This document shows, piece after piece, positions 10,480 through 17,939 of a stretch of 64,000 nucleotides of DNA. The stretch comes from Verrucomicrobiota bacterium. GTDB lineage: Bacteria; Verrucomicrobiota; Verrucomicrobiia; CAIQCK01. The translations under genes were made by a program, and so were the position numbers. The notes under the pieces are model-generated. The model saw only the letters and a list, made by a program, of their open reading frames with translations, was not told the DNA's origin and searched no databases. Position 1 is the first letter of the stretch; every line of letters begins with the position of its first letter. The DNA lies in NCBI GenBank assembly GCA_016222825.1, contig JACRQF010000010.1, positions 744,001 to 808,000 of the forward strand. The letters run 5' to 3'.

Positions 10480-11335
10480 GATGCAGCCTTCATTTGATAT
10501 ACCGGCCACTGGCCACCGTCGCCGGCGGAATGCCTTGGTTCAGTCCGGGGCCTCCAGATCATCCGGTTCGTTATCGCCGACAAAAGGCGCAAACGCCGCC
10601 TTGCCAAAGAGGGACGGCTGGCCGTCGTTCGACGCGTGACCGAGTAGGAACGCGCCCCGATGATGCCCAAGGAGACCATCATCGGAACGGCCAGCCGTTT
10701 GTGGCCGACGGCTTCGAGTGGAAGCACGAACCGTCAACCGGGGAAACTGAGCCGCCAGCGGAACACAAGGCCATCTTCGAGGAGCATGAGGACGCAACTC
10801 ACGAGGAGACCTGCAACAACTCCGCTGGCGGCGTCCAAAATCTTTGTCAGGCTCCGGCACTATCGCGCTCGGGCACCCGGCTCCTGTTGCCGCGGTCAAT
10901 CTCGTTCTCTGCACGCGTTCCTTGGGACAAGTGTTGGCGTGAGAGTAAGACAAGCCGGCGACTGCAACAATCGGGGCAATCCCGTTTTCTTTTTCTGCCC
11001 TTCCCCCGACCTCGAATAGGGGATTTCCCTTAATGGGCCCCCCGATGCGGCAAACAAAAACAACCTCGCCCGCCCGGTTCGCCCGGCACAGGTCGGAGTT
11101 TCTCCCGCGTTCCAATAAATCCTGCCGCAAGTTAATAACCTACCGCTCCACCACGAAGCAGTGTGCAGGTAAAATCTCGGCGGGACTATAGGCTCTATTT
11201 GGGACCATTGCCCCCATCTCACCTGACTGTTTCCAAGACGCGCGCACTATGGCACAGATGCGCGCTCCCCGCAACTGGAAGTTGCATTCCGCCGGCTCAA
11301 CGCTATCCTTGCGCCACGCCGCACCGAAACGCGCC
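10480..11335. other. Long intergenic region without a supportable gene
   Basis: About 850 bases separate the giant beta-repeat gene from the histidine kinase. Short frames exist on both strands, but none has a recognisable domain, a good ribosome site or a consistent composition. Two overlapping minus frames (about 10540-10860) hold a short hydrophobic stretch and could be a decayed membrane-protein gene, but I cannot identify it. The one clear signal is a dyad at 11017-11032. The region presumably carries promoters for both flanking divergent genes. Confidence 0.5.
11017..11032. promoter_or_regulatory. Imperfect palindrome TAGGGGATTTCCCTTA, candidate operator
   Basis: The 16-mer has two opposed half-sites (TAGGGGA and TAAGGGA on the other strand) and lies about 320 bases before the kinase start. 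A near-identical element in the opposite orientation lies at 13328-13343, before the receiver-only gene. The same dyad upstream of two linked two-component genes suggests a shared regulator, possibly the NarL-type protein encoded between them. No binding data can be seen here. Confidence 0.4.
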
Positions 11336-12625
11336 ATGGAACTTCACGTCAGCCTCAGTCGAAAAATCGCCATTGGATTCTCGCTGGCGCTGCTGATTCT
11401 GATGGCCATCGGCGCCGTCTCCTACCGCAGCACCGTCCAGTTCGCCGAGTCCGCCGACGTGGTGGCCCGCTCTCATCAGATTATCGCCAAGCTGGAGGCC
11501 ACCCTCGGCGACCTGGCCATCGCCGAGAGCGAAGCGCGCGGCTTCGTCATCAGCGGCAACGAAAACCACCTCGGCCTCTACCGCCGCTTCGCCAACGAAG
11601 TCGCCGTTGACATCAAACATCTCCGCGCGCTTGCGATGGACCCGACCATCAAACAACGGCTGGCGACCCTCGAAGGCATGATTCAACTGCGTCTCGACAG
11701 GCTTCAGACAAGCATCGAGACGCGCAAGCTGGAGGGTCTTGAGGCGGCCAGCAAACTGGCGGGACCGGGCAAGAAACTGATGGACGAAGTGCGTCAGGCC
11801 GTGGACGACATCGAAACCCTGGAGAAGAACCTTCTCGATGAACGCCACCGCGTGGCGAAGTCATTGGCCGCCCAAACCATCACCGTCGTCGTCCTCGGCA
11901 GCTTTCTGGCCGTGCTGGTAGCCGGCGCAAGCACGATCATCCTGCGGGCGGACATTACACACCGGGAACGCCTGGAGAAGGAAGTCATGGAGATTAGCGA
12001 GCGCGAGCAGCGCCGGATAGGCCGGGACTTGCACGACGGCTTGTGCCAGCGACTCACCGGCATCGCACTGTTCAACCGCAGCCTTCAGCAAAAGCTCGCA
12101 GCCAAATCCGTCGCCGAGGCCGACGAGGCGAGGCGTGTCACGGAACTGATCAACAGCAGCATCGAAGAGGCGCGCCGTTTGACGCACGGTTTGCAGCCTG
12201 TGCCGGACGAGCCCACGGGTCTGATGATCGCTCTGCGGGAACTGGCGGCCAGCACGCAAAGCCTGAGCAAGCTCGCCTGCCATCTGGATTGTCCCGAAAC
12301 AGTGACCGTCCCGGATCGGATCGCAGCCACGCACCTCTATCGCATCGCGCAGGAAGCCCTGCACAACGCCCTCCGTCACGCAAAGGCATCCAGCATCGTC
12401 ATCGCCCTGCGGGCCGATGAGAACACCGTTACGCTGACCGTGAGCGACGACGGTTGCGGCCTGCCGGAACACCGGCCGCGAAAAGGCCTGGGCTTGGATA
12501 TTATGGACTACCGCGCCAGCGCCATCGGTGCTACGCTGGCCGTGCGACGAGGCGAGAAACGCGGCACCGTCGTGTGCTGCGCGCTGCATCGAGACGCGCT
12601 CAGTCCTCGCGAAACAACTTCATGA
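11336..12625 (+). CDS. CHASE3-domain sensor histidine kinase (HisKA_3 type)
   Basis: This is a membrane sensor kinase of about 429 residues. The N-terminal transmembrane segment (about residues 9-28) is followed by a helical extracytoplasmic CHASE3-like region with the ESEARGFVISGN motif, then a second membrane segment near residues 182-202. The dimerisation/phosphoacceptor helix carries RDLHDGLCQRL, with phosphorylated His at about residue 233. It is followed by an HATPase region with N-box QEALHNALRHA and G-box DDGCG and GLGL. This is the NarX/DesK-type architecture. I chose ATG 11336 because it begins directly before the membrane segment. An upstream in-frame ATG at 11249 would add 29 unremarkable residues. 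Its stop overlaps the next gene's start (ATGA), so kinase and regulator are translationally coupled. The signal sensed is unknown. Confidence 0.88.
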   Translation: MELHVSLSRKIAIGFSLALLILMAIGAVSYRSTVQFAESADVVARSHQIIAKLEATLGDLAIAESEARGFVISGNENHLGLYRRFANEVAVDIKHLRALAMDPTIKQRLATLEGMIQLRLDRLQTSIETRKLEGLEAASKLAGPGKKLMDEVRQAVDDIETLEKNLLDERHRVAKSLAAQTITVVVLGSFLAVLVAGASTIILRADITHRERLEKEVMEISEREQRRIGRDLHDGLCQRLTGIALFNRSLQQKLAAKSVAEADEARRVTELINSSIEEARRLTHGLQPVPDEPTGLMIALRELAASTQSLSKLACHLDCPETVTVPDRIAATHLYRIAQEALHNALRHAKASSIVIALRADENTVTLTVSDDGCGLPEHRPRKGLGLDIMDYRASAIGATLAVRRGEKRGTVVCCALHRDALSPRETTS

Positions 12626-13299
12626 GCCACAAGAAACCAACCAAGGCGAAGAGGCGGATCTTGATCGTGGACGACCATCCGCTGTTGCGCGAGGGCGTCG
12701 CCCGCCTGATCAACGACCAGCCCGACCTCATGGTCTGCGGCGAAGCGGAAGCCCCGTCCGCGGCCCTGGCCGTCGCCGACACCGCCAAGCCCGACTTGGC
12801 CGTCGTGGACATCTCCCTCAAGGACCAGAGCGGGTTGGAACTGATCAAGGACTTCAAAGTGCGCTTCCCCAACTTGCTGGTCCTGGCGCTCTCGGTGCAT
12901 GACGAATCTGTTTACGCCGAGCGCGCCCTGCGCGCCGGCGCGCGCGGCTACGTCATGAAGCGCGAAGCTTCGGACAAAGTGCTCGAAGCCATCCGGAGCG
13001 TGCTCGAGGGCAACGTCTATATCAGCAACAAGATTGCGGCGGGCATCCTCGACAAGGTCACGGGCTATCCTGCGGGTCCTGCGCGCTCGGCGTTGGATGT
13101 CTTGAGCGACCGTGAAACCGAGGTGCTGATGTGGATCGGCAAAGGCTACGGCTCGAATCAAATCGCCAAACAACTGCACATCAGCGTCAAGACCGTTGAA
13201 GCCCACCGGGCCAACATCAAACTCAAGCTCAACCTCTCCTCCAGCAACGAGCTGCTCCAATGCGCCATCGGCTGGGCGCAACAGATAGGCGAAATCTGA
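12622..13299 (+). CDS. NarL/FixJ-family response regulator
   Basis: A 225-residue two-domain regulator. The N-terminal receiver has VDDHP, phosphoacceptor Asp at about residue 63 in VVDISLKD, the Ser switch in LALSVHDE and Lys in GYVMKRE. The C-terminal LuxR-type helix-turn-helix carries LSDRETEVLMWIGKGYGSNQIA and VKTVEAHRANI. The start at 12622 overlaps the kinase stop by four bases, so it is the cognate partner. Longer in-frame starts lie inside the kinase gene and are unlikely. Its targets are unknown. Dyads at 11017 and 13328 are candidate sites. Confidence 0.92.
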   Translation: MSHKKPTKAKRRILIVDDHPLLREGVARLINDQPDLMVCGEAEAPSAALAVADTAKPDLAVVDISLKDQSGLELIKDFKVRFPNLLVLALSVHDESVYAERALRAGARGYVMKREASDKVLEAIRSVLEGNVYISNKIAAGILDKVTGYPAGPARSALDVLSDRETEVLMWIGKGYGSNQIAKQLHISVKTVEAHRANIKLKLNLSSSNELLQCAIGWAQQIGEI

Positions 13300-13327
13300 C
13301 GTGCGAGCCTCCACTCGATTCGCCCGA

Positions 13328-13343
13328 TAAGGGATTTCCCCTA
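13328..13343. promoter_or_regulatory. Imperfect palindrome TAAGGGATTTCCCCTA, second copy of candidate operator
   Basis: This is nearly the reverse complement of the element at 11017-11032. It is followed at 13351 by one more half-site (TAGGGGAA). It lies about 95 bases upstream of the receiver-only gene, a plausible position for a regulator acting on that promoter. Confidence 0.4.
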
Positions 13344-13438
13344 AGCATTATAGGGGAAGACACTCAAGAGCAAAGCGGGCGCGCCCTCATTGTGCCCGCA
13401 AGGCGTCAGCCTGTAGTATCTGCCCTGCTTCAGTTCGG

Positions 13439-13858
13439 ATGACTATGGCTTCAAAAGGAACCATCGCTGCGGCGTCGAAGAAACGGGTGTTCCTCGTGGA
13501 TGATAATGAGATTGTTCGCGCTGCGCTGACAACACTGATCAACGCGGAAAGCGATTTCGTGGTCTGCGGCGAAGCAGAGGACGAGAATTGCGCGCTGGCC
13601 GCCGTCAAGGAACTCCAGCCCGACGTCGCCATAGTGGACTGGTCGCTCAAAGAAGGGGATGCCTCGAAACTGATTACAGCCCTGAGCCGGCGGCGCCCGC
13701 AAGTGCCCGTGCTGGTGCTTTCTGTTCACGAGAAGGAGTATTACGCGGAACGGGCCACAAGCGCCGGCGCGTGCGGCTACATCATGAAACATGAAGCCGC
13801 CGACAAGCTCATCGAGGCGGTCCGCCGCGTGGCCGCCGGCCAGACATTATCACCTTAA
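13439..13858 (+). CDS. Receiver-only response regulator, probably a truncated NarL-type protein
   Basis: 139 residues (or 137 from the ATG at 13445) form a complete receiver domain: VDDNE, phosphoacceptor Asp at about residue 67 in IVDWSLKE, LVLSVHEKEYYAE and GYIMKHE. It closely resembles the receiver of the regulator at 12622, with shared phrases VCGEAE and GA.GY.MK. The frame stops right after VAAGQTLSP, which is where family members pass into the linker and the LuxR-type DNA-binding domain. I found no HTH in the downstream frames. It may be a free-standing phosphate acceptor or competitor for the same kinase, or a regulator that has lost its output domain. Confidence 0.8.
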   Translation: MTMASKGTIAAASKKRVFLVDDNEIVRAALTTLINAESDFVVCGEAEDENCALAAVKELQPDVAIVDWSLKEGDASKLITALSRRRPQVPVLVLSVHEKEYYAERATSAGACGYIMKHEAADKLIEAVRRVAAGQTLSP

Positions 13859-14010
13859 CGACGGATCGCCGGCGCACAAAGCGGTGACAAAATCCTTGCC
13901 GCGACGTGTCTTTCTGTGCCTTCATCGCTTGAGCAAGCATGTGCAAGCAGGCAGGCCGGGTTTTCGTCGCTGGTTCGATCCCTGCCTCCAAAGCCGTTTT
14001 TCCCTGCGAT

Positions 14011-14775
14011 GTGAGCGGATTCTTCTACAACCTCGGACGTCATGTGGGCCGCGCCGCCGTGCCGACCATCCGCAAGTCCAAGTGGATTTGGGACGGACTG
14101 ACCGGCACTGAAGATGAGGCGTTGCGCGCCGAAGCGGCCTTCGGCAGCGCGCTGGCCGTCGAGCTTCGCGCCGTCACCGGCCGCGTGGACGACCCGCAAA
14201 TGGCTGCCCTTCTCAACGATCTTTGCCGGCGGCTGGCCGCTTGCGTGCGGGACAAACGCCGCGTCTTCCGTTGCGAGGCCATCCGCGACGATTCTCCAAA
14301 CGCCATGGCGCTGCCCGGTGGTTTTGTCTTCGTCAGCCACTCGCTGGTGGACCTCTGCGAGCGCCGCCCGGAGGAACTGGCCTTTGTCATCGGCCATGAG
14401 ATGGCGCACATCATCCGCGAGCACGCGTGGAATCGGATGATGAAAGAGGTTGCCTCCAGTGTCCTCTCGCGCGCCGTGTCGGTCCTTGCCGCGCGCGCGG
14501 GGCCTCTGGCCGGCTGGTTGCGCGAGAAGGGCATGGCGCTCCTGCAAAGCGCCCACTCCCAGGACCACGAACAAGAGGCGGACGAACTGGGTCTTCATCT
14601 CGTGGCCGCAGCCGGTCTTGCTCCCGGCGGCGCCATCGCGTTGCTGCAACGCATCGAGCGGCTCGACCCAAAGCGCATGGAGCTTGGCCGGTATTTCGCC
14701 TCACATCCACCGGCCGCCGAACGAATCGCCCGGCTCATGCCCCTTTGCCGGCGATTGACTTCAGGCCGTCCTTGA
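14011..14775 (+). CDS. M48-family zinc metallopeptidase
   Basis: About 254 residues from GTG 14011. The active-site motif HEMAH (residues 129-133) gives two zinc-binding His and the catalytic Glu. The downstream HEQEADELGL segment supplies the third zinc ligand, as in M48 peptidases. A conserved end, FASHPPAAERI, is also family-typical. No clear membrane spans flank the motif, so it resembles short BepA/LoiP-like forms rather than HtpX. The start is uncertain: ATG 13939 is in frame but would run through a tRNA-like segment, while GTG 14011 begins SGFFYNLGR, which looks like a family start. It probably acts in protein quality control at the envelope. Confidence 0.8.
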   Translation: MSGFFYNLGRHVGRAAVPTIRKSKWIWDGLTGTEDEALRAEAAFGSALAVELRAVTGRVDDPQMAALLNDLCRRLAACVRDKRRVFRCEAIRDDSPNAMALPGGFVFVSHSLVDLCERRPEELAFVIGHEMAHIIREHAWNRMMKEVASSVLSRAVSVLAARAGPLAGWLREKGMALLQSAHSQDHEQEADELGLHLVAAAGLAPGGAIALLQRIERLDPKRMELGRYFASHPPAAERIARLMPLCRRLTSGRP

Positions 14776-14878
14776 TCCGCGGAACTGCGCCTGACTGTGC
14801 CGGCCAGGCCGAAGCCCGCGCCTGTAGAAGCAGCGGTCCATGACCATCATCTATAATGCGAGGCAGACTGATACAGCA

Positions 14879-15277
14879 TCAGCTCTTTTGCTCGCCTTGC
14901 TTGGGCTTCAGCAGAGAGTCCAGCTTGTCAAAGGGATTGGAAACCAAGGGCGGCGGCTGTGCATCGGGTGGCCTCTGCCCCTCGTAATACTTTCCAATCA
15001 GTGACTTCTCGTGCTCGTGATCATGACAGTAAACGCAGAGCAGTTCCCAGTTGCTGCCGTCAGGGGGATTGTTGTCGTGGTTGTGGTCCCGGTGATGGAC
15101 GGTCAGTTCGCGCAGGCGTTTCCCAGAAAACTCACGGCCGCAGCTTGCGCAGACATGCGGGTAAATCTTCAGCGCCTGCTCCCGATACCCCCTCTGCCGG
15201 ATTTCCTGTTCGCGCAGAATCTCGGCAAGCACTCCTGTGGGTTTGCCGGCATTGGTTGGTGATTTGTCGGATGACAT
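14879..15277 (-). CDS. yajD: HNH-domain nuclease, YajD family
   Basis: 132 residues from ATG 15277 (MSSDKSPTN). An upstream in-frame ATG overlaps the neighbouring gene and is unlikely. The core has GYREQALKIYPHVCASCGREF, LRELTVHHRDHNHDNNP, DGSNWELLCVYCHDHEH and a closing NPFDKLDSLL. It matches the E. coli YajD pattern of a CxxC and CxxC zinc knuckle around an HNH (His-His...Asn...His) site. YajD is a predicted endonuclease of unknown biological role. The gene lies 20 bases downstream of the small membrane-protein gene at 15298-15471, likely on the same transcript. Confidence 0.88.
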   Translation of the reverse strand: MSSDKSPTNAGKPTGVLAEILREQEIRQRGYREQALKIYPHVCASCGREFSGKRLRELTVHHRDHNHDNNPPDGSNWELLCVYCHDHEHEKSLIGKYYEGQRPPDAQPPPLVSNPFDKLDSLLKPKQGEQKS

Positions 15278-15297
15278 CGTCGCAAACCAAGATGGCT

Positions 15298-15471
15298 CTA
15301 CTTGAAACTGGCGGCGGCAAAACTGCCCAGGGCCACACCGAGAATGACGCTCCCCCACGGAGAGCTTGTGATCATTCACCCGCCCGTATGGCAGCCGATG
15401 AACTTGTAATAAAGAAACCCGCCCGCGCCACCAATCACAGCACCGATGATGAGCTTGATAATCATGACCAT
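15298..15471 (-). CDS. Small membrane protein (DUF6132-like), candidate selenoprotein with in-frame TGA
   Basis: Read from ATG 15471, a one-span membrane segment (IIGAVIGGAGGFLYYKFIG) leads into GCHTGG, then TGA at 15376-15378. The same frame continues for 25 codons as MITSSPWGSVILGVALG before TAG at 15298-15300. As I recall the DUF6132 family, these roughly 60-residue proteins have a hydrophobic N-terminus followed by GC-x-x-G-x-C-P-I-T-S-N-P and a second hydrophobic stretch. The TGA falls exactly at the second conserved Cys, giving a CxxGGU redox-like motif in a 57-residue product. A SECIS-like hairpin follows directly. The start has two possible ATGs (15471 or 15465). Alternatives are a recent nonsense mutation or a sequencing error. 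No selenocysteine machinery lies in this window. Confidence 0.68.
15342..15377 (-). promoter_or_regulatory. Bacterial SECIS-like hairpin after in-frame TGA
   Basis: On the minus strand the RNA can form an outer 6-bp helix (GAATGA, which includes the last two bases of the TGA, with TCATTC). Above it are a 6/1 internal loop and an inner 7-bp helix (GCTCTCC with GGGGAGC, one G-U pair) closed by the loop GTG. The apical loop begins 18 nt after the TGA. Known bacterial SECIS elements have a short apical loop with a G in the first two positions, placed about 16-37 nt after the UGA, and this fits. The folding was done by eye, without energies. Confidence 0.55.
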
Positions 15472-15729
15472 TCTCCGTCCTGAACCACTACGCGCCGGAA
15501 AACTACCACGTCCCGCCCGTGCGCTCAACTTCCCCCGCCATCCCTGCCCTCCCCGGCGCGTCGTTCGTTCGCCGCCGCCAACCGCCTCCTCCACCGCGCC
15601 TATCGCGGCTCGTGGGCGGTGTGGTTATGACCGGGCCATGGCGTCCGTTTCATGGAGCGTCTCCAATGGTGCCCGACAGCGCAGACTTCACTTCTTCTTG
15701 TGCTGGATGAAATGCGTGTCGGCGACCGC

Positions 15730-17796
15730 CTACGGCACGCGCTCCAGCTTTACGTAATCGAGGCCGGCCATGTGGCGTTTGACAGCTTTCGCGTTTGCGC
15801 CGGTGATTTCCAGCGTCAGGCGGTGGACGCCTTTCTTCAACTCATGCACGCCGAGGTCGAGCGCGCCGGTTGGGATGACTTGCGGGTTGTAGAGGTCGAG
15901 CGGCTGGCCAAGCTTCTGGCCGTCGAGCGAGAGCTGCACGATGCCGTAGTCTTTAGCCTTGGTGAGTTGGACGATGAGTTTGTAGCGGCCGTCCTCTTCC
16001 ACCGGCAATGACAACGTGAGGCGGTCGCCGCGCTTGCCATCAATCCACCAAAGATGTGACTGGTCGCTCCACGCACCGCCGAAATGTGCCAAGTCCTGCG
16101 GATGCGCCTTACCGCCGGTGCACTCGACGATCTTCAGTTCCTCGCCTTCGAGCGCGCCGGCGGTGCGGGTGTTCGGCGGCGTGGCATACCAGTCGGTGCG
16201 CTCAACCAGCGGCATCGGGGCGTAGTCGTCCAACTGCCCAACCGCCTGATACCAATAGACCGTCGCCGCGTAGAGGGTCGGCTTGTCGTTCTTGTAATAC
16301 TTCTCGATGGCCGCCTCGAACGAGGTCTGGAACGGGACGTTGTCGGTGACGTGCCAACGGTTGACGCAGACATGCCGGCGATTGCCGCCGTCGTTGCGCG
16401 GCTGGTTGTGGTAGGCGTTCTCGAACAGCTCCGGGCAGCACCACGCGTAGCCGAAGTAATCCTCCGAGCCGGTGCCGATGGTGGACGGGAACTTCTCGCC
16501 ATCCACGAAGAACTTCTCGTCGCCCTCGCCCCACCAACCGCCGCGCGGGTTCCAGATGTGCAGCATCACGCCGACGAACCGCCCACGGCCCCGCGTCTTG
16601 AGCATCGTCCAGTCAATCGCCCGGCGATCCGGGTCCTCTGGCAGGAACGCGTCGCGGTGCCACTTCGCGTGAAAGCGCGCCAGTTTCGCCGCCGGTCGCG
16701 TGAGCGGCGCGTGCGTAACTTTGAACGCCACCTTGCGCCTCTCCTTGCCGTCGTTGACCAACTCGACGCGCGCCTTCTTTGCAAATGGCATATACCAGAG
16801 CGCGTAGCAGCCGTCCTCGGTCATGCCGAGCGGTAGCGAGCGGTATTTGTTGAAGCCGGGCGCGCTGCCGAAGAAGTCGCCGAGTGGCGTCCAGACCGCC
16901 GGCTGCGCGTCGTCGTCCCATGTGATCCGCAGGCAAAGCTCGCGCAACGCGCCGATGTCATCCGGCGCGGCGGGCAGGTCAAGCTTCGCGCGCAACGCCG
17001 TGATCGCGCGCGGGCCGTCAAGTTCCGCCACGAGCGCCAGTTCACCGGGCGCAACGGTGAGGGTCGTCTCCACGGTCTTCTCGCCCTTGCGCGGGCTGAC
17101 GGGATCGTCACCCAGCTTCTTCTCAAGGAACTCGTTCGCCTTCACAAGCGCCGCGGTTTCCTTCGCGGTGAGGTTGCGCGTGAACGTCGGCAGCTTCGTT
17201 CCCTTCGGATACGTTGTGTAGGTGAAGTGGTAGTAGTTGCCCCATCCTTTCTCGGCGATGATCTTGCACGATTTCTGGAACGGAATGGGCACGTAGTTGT
17301 TCCAGCCTTTGGCGAGGACGTGGCAGAGCGCCTTGCCTTGGAACGGCGCCTCGCTGCCGTCGAAGTATTTGTAGAACGGCAGGTCCACCGCCGGCTCCGT
17401 CGCACCATCGAGGAAGATTTTCACGTGGCCCTTGCCCGCCGTTGCCGACCAGACACGCCAGATGACGCCCGGCCCCTCCATCTCCGCGAACACCGAGGAC
17501 TCACCCTCCTTGCGGATGATGCCGCCGCCGTCTCCGTTGGCGTCCCACTTCACGTATTTGCCGGTGGCTTCATCGTATTTGCTGGCGCGGTCGTAGCTGG
17601 ACCATTGCTGGCACTTTTCACCCGCCTCCGGCAGCACCGCGAGCGATTCGAGGTCGGTGAGCCGCTTGATGAGGTCGAGGTAGGTGAACCGTTGCGCGGC
17701 CTGCGAGGATGCGGCGGCGCAGACCAGCACGAGCGTCAGGACGGCGCAGGCGCAGTGTTTGGAGAAGGCGGTTGGGTAAACGAGGTTCAAATTCAT
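15730..17796 (-). CDS. Secreted DUF2961 / GH172-type glycoside hydrolase
   Basis: 688 residues with an N-terminal signal peptide (hydrophobic stretch ending SSQAAQ) and a good ribosome site (AAAGGA) before ATG 17796. The central part carries DUF2961 landmarks: DGGGIIRKEGESSVFAEMEGPGVIWR near residues 90-115, and GGWWGEGDEKFFVDG followed by GTGSEDYFGYAW around residues 418-450. The conserved acidic residues there are thought to be catalytic. The family includes fructofuranosidases and arabinofuranosidases. The last 130 residues look like a beta-sandwich carbohydrate-binding region (LVQLTKAKDYGIVQLSLDG). It probably acts in the periplasm or outside the cell on furanose linkages. It is transcribed in the same direction as ThuA and Gfo/Idh upstream. 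Confidence 0.85.
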   Translation of the reverse strand: MNLNLVYPTAFSKHCACAVLTLVLVCAAASSQAAQRFTYLDLIKRLTDLESLAVLPEAGEKCQQWSSYDRASKYDEATGKYVKWDANGDGGGIIRKEGESSVFAEMEGPGVIWRVWSATAGKGHVKIFLDGATEPAVDLPFYKYFDGSEAPFQGKALCHVLAKGWNNYVPIPFQKSCKIIAEKGWGNYYHFTYTTYPKGTKLPTFTRNLTAKETAALVKANEFLEKKLGDDPVSPRKGEKTVETTLTVAPGELALVAELDGPRAITALRAKLDLPAAPDDIGALRELCLRITWDDDAQPAVWTPLGDFFGSAPGFNKYRSLPLGMTEDGCYALWYMPFAKKARVELVNDGKERRKVAFKVTHAPLTRPAAKLARFHAKWHRDAFLPEDPDRRAIDWTMLKTRGRGRFVGVMLHIWNPRGGWWGEGDEKFFVDGEKFPSTIGTGSEDYFGYAWCCPELFENAYHNQPRNDGGNRRHVCVNRWHVTDNVPFQTSFEAAIEKYYKNDKPTLYAATVYWYQAVGQLDDYAPMPLVERTDWYATPPNTRTAGALEGEELKIVECTGGKAHPQDLAHFGGAWSDQSHLWWIDGKRGDRLTLSLPVEEDGRYKLIVQLTKAKDYGIVQLSLDGQKLGQPLDLYNPQVIPTGALDLGVHELKKGVHRLTLEITGANAKAVKRHMAGLDYVKLERVP

Positions 17797-17860
17797 CGTG
17801 CTGTCCTTTGTATTGTGGAAATTCCTTGGCTGACCACACTGGTTTACCGCAACGAGTTTA

Positions 17861-17911
17861 GGGCAAAATCATCAAGGGCAGAATCATGATTTTGCCACCT
17901 ATGATTTTGCC
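17861..17911. repeat. Three short copies of GGCAAAATCAT / ATGATTTTGCC
   Basis: GGGCAAAATCAT (17861-17872), GGGCAGAATCATGATTTTGCC, itself a near-perfect dyad (17877-17897), and ATGATTTTGCC (17901-17911) sit in the gap between the ThuA and GH172 genes. In RNA they can form a hairpin. The pattern suggests an intergenic palindromic repeat family. Confidence 0.55.
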
Positions 17912-17939
17912 TGTCCTCTGTTCTGCTCTGCCAGCACCG

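Noticed and set aside
10494..11130. Overlapping open frames of 179 (plus) and 196 (minus) codons in the 10.5-11.1 kb gap
   Set aside because: They overlap each other, lack domains or ribosome sites, and have shadow-like composition. A decayed membrane protein is possible but not supportable.
13860..14010. A complete tRNA gene near 13900-13990
   Set aside because: Only a T-arm-like segment is present. No acceptor partner, D-arm or anticodon stem could be built.
15376..15594. Reading the small membrane gene as a 72-codon frame ending at the TGA
   Set aside because: The N-terminal extension is Arg/Gly-rich and unlike the family. The conserved part starts at 15471 and continues past the TGA in the same frame.
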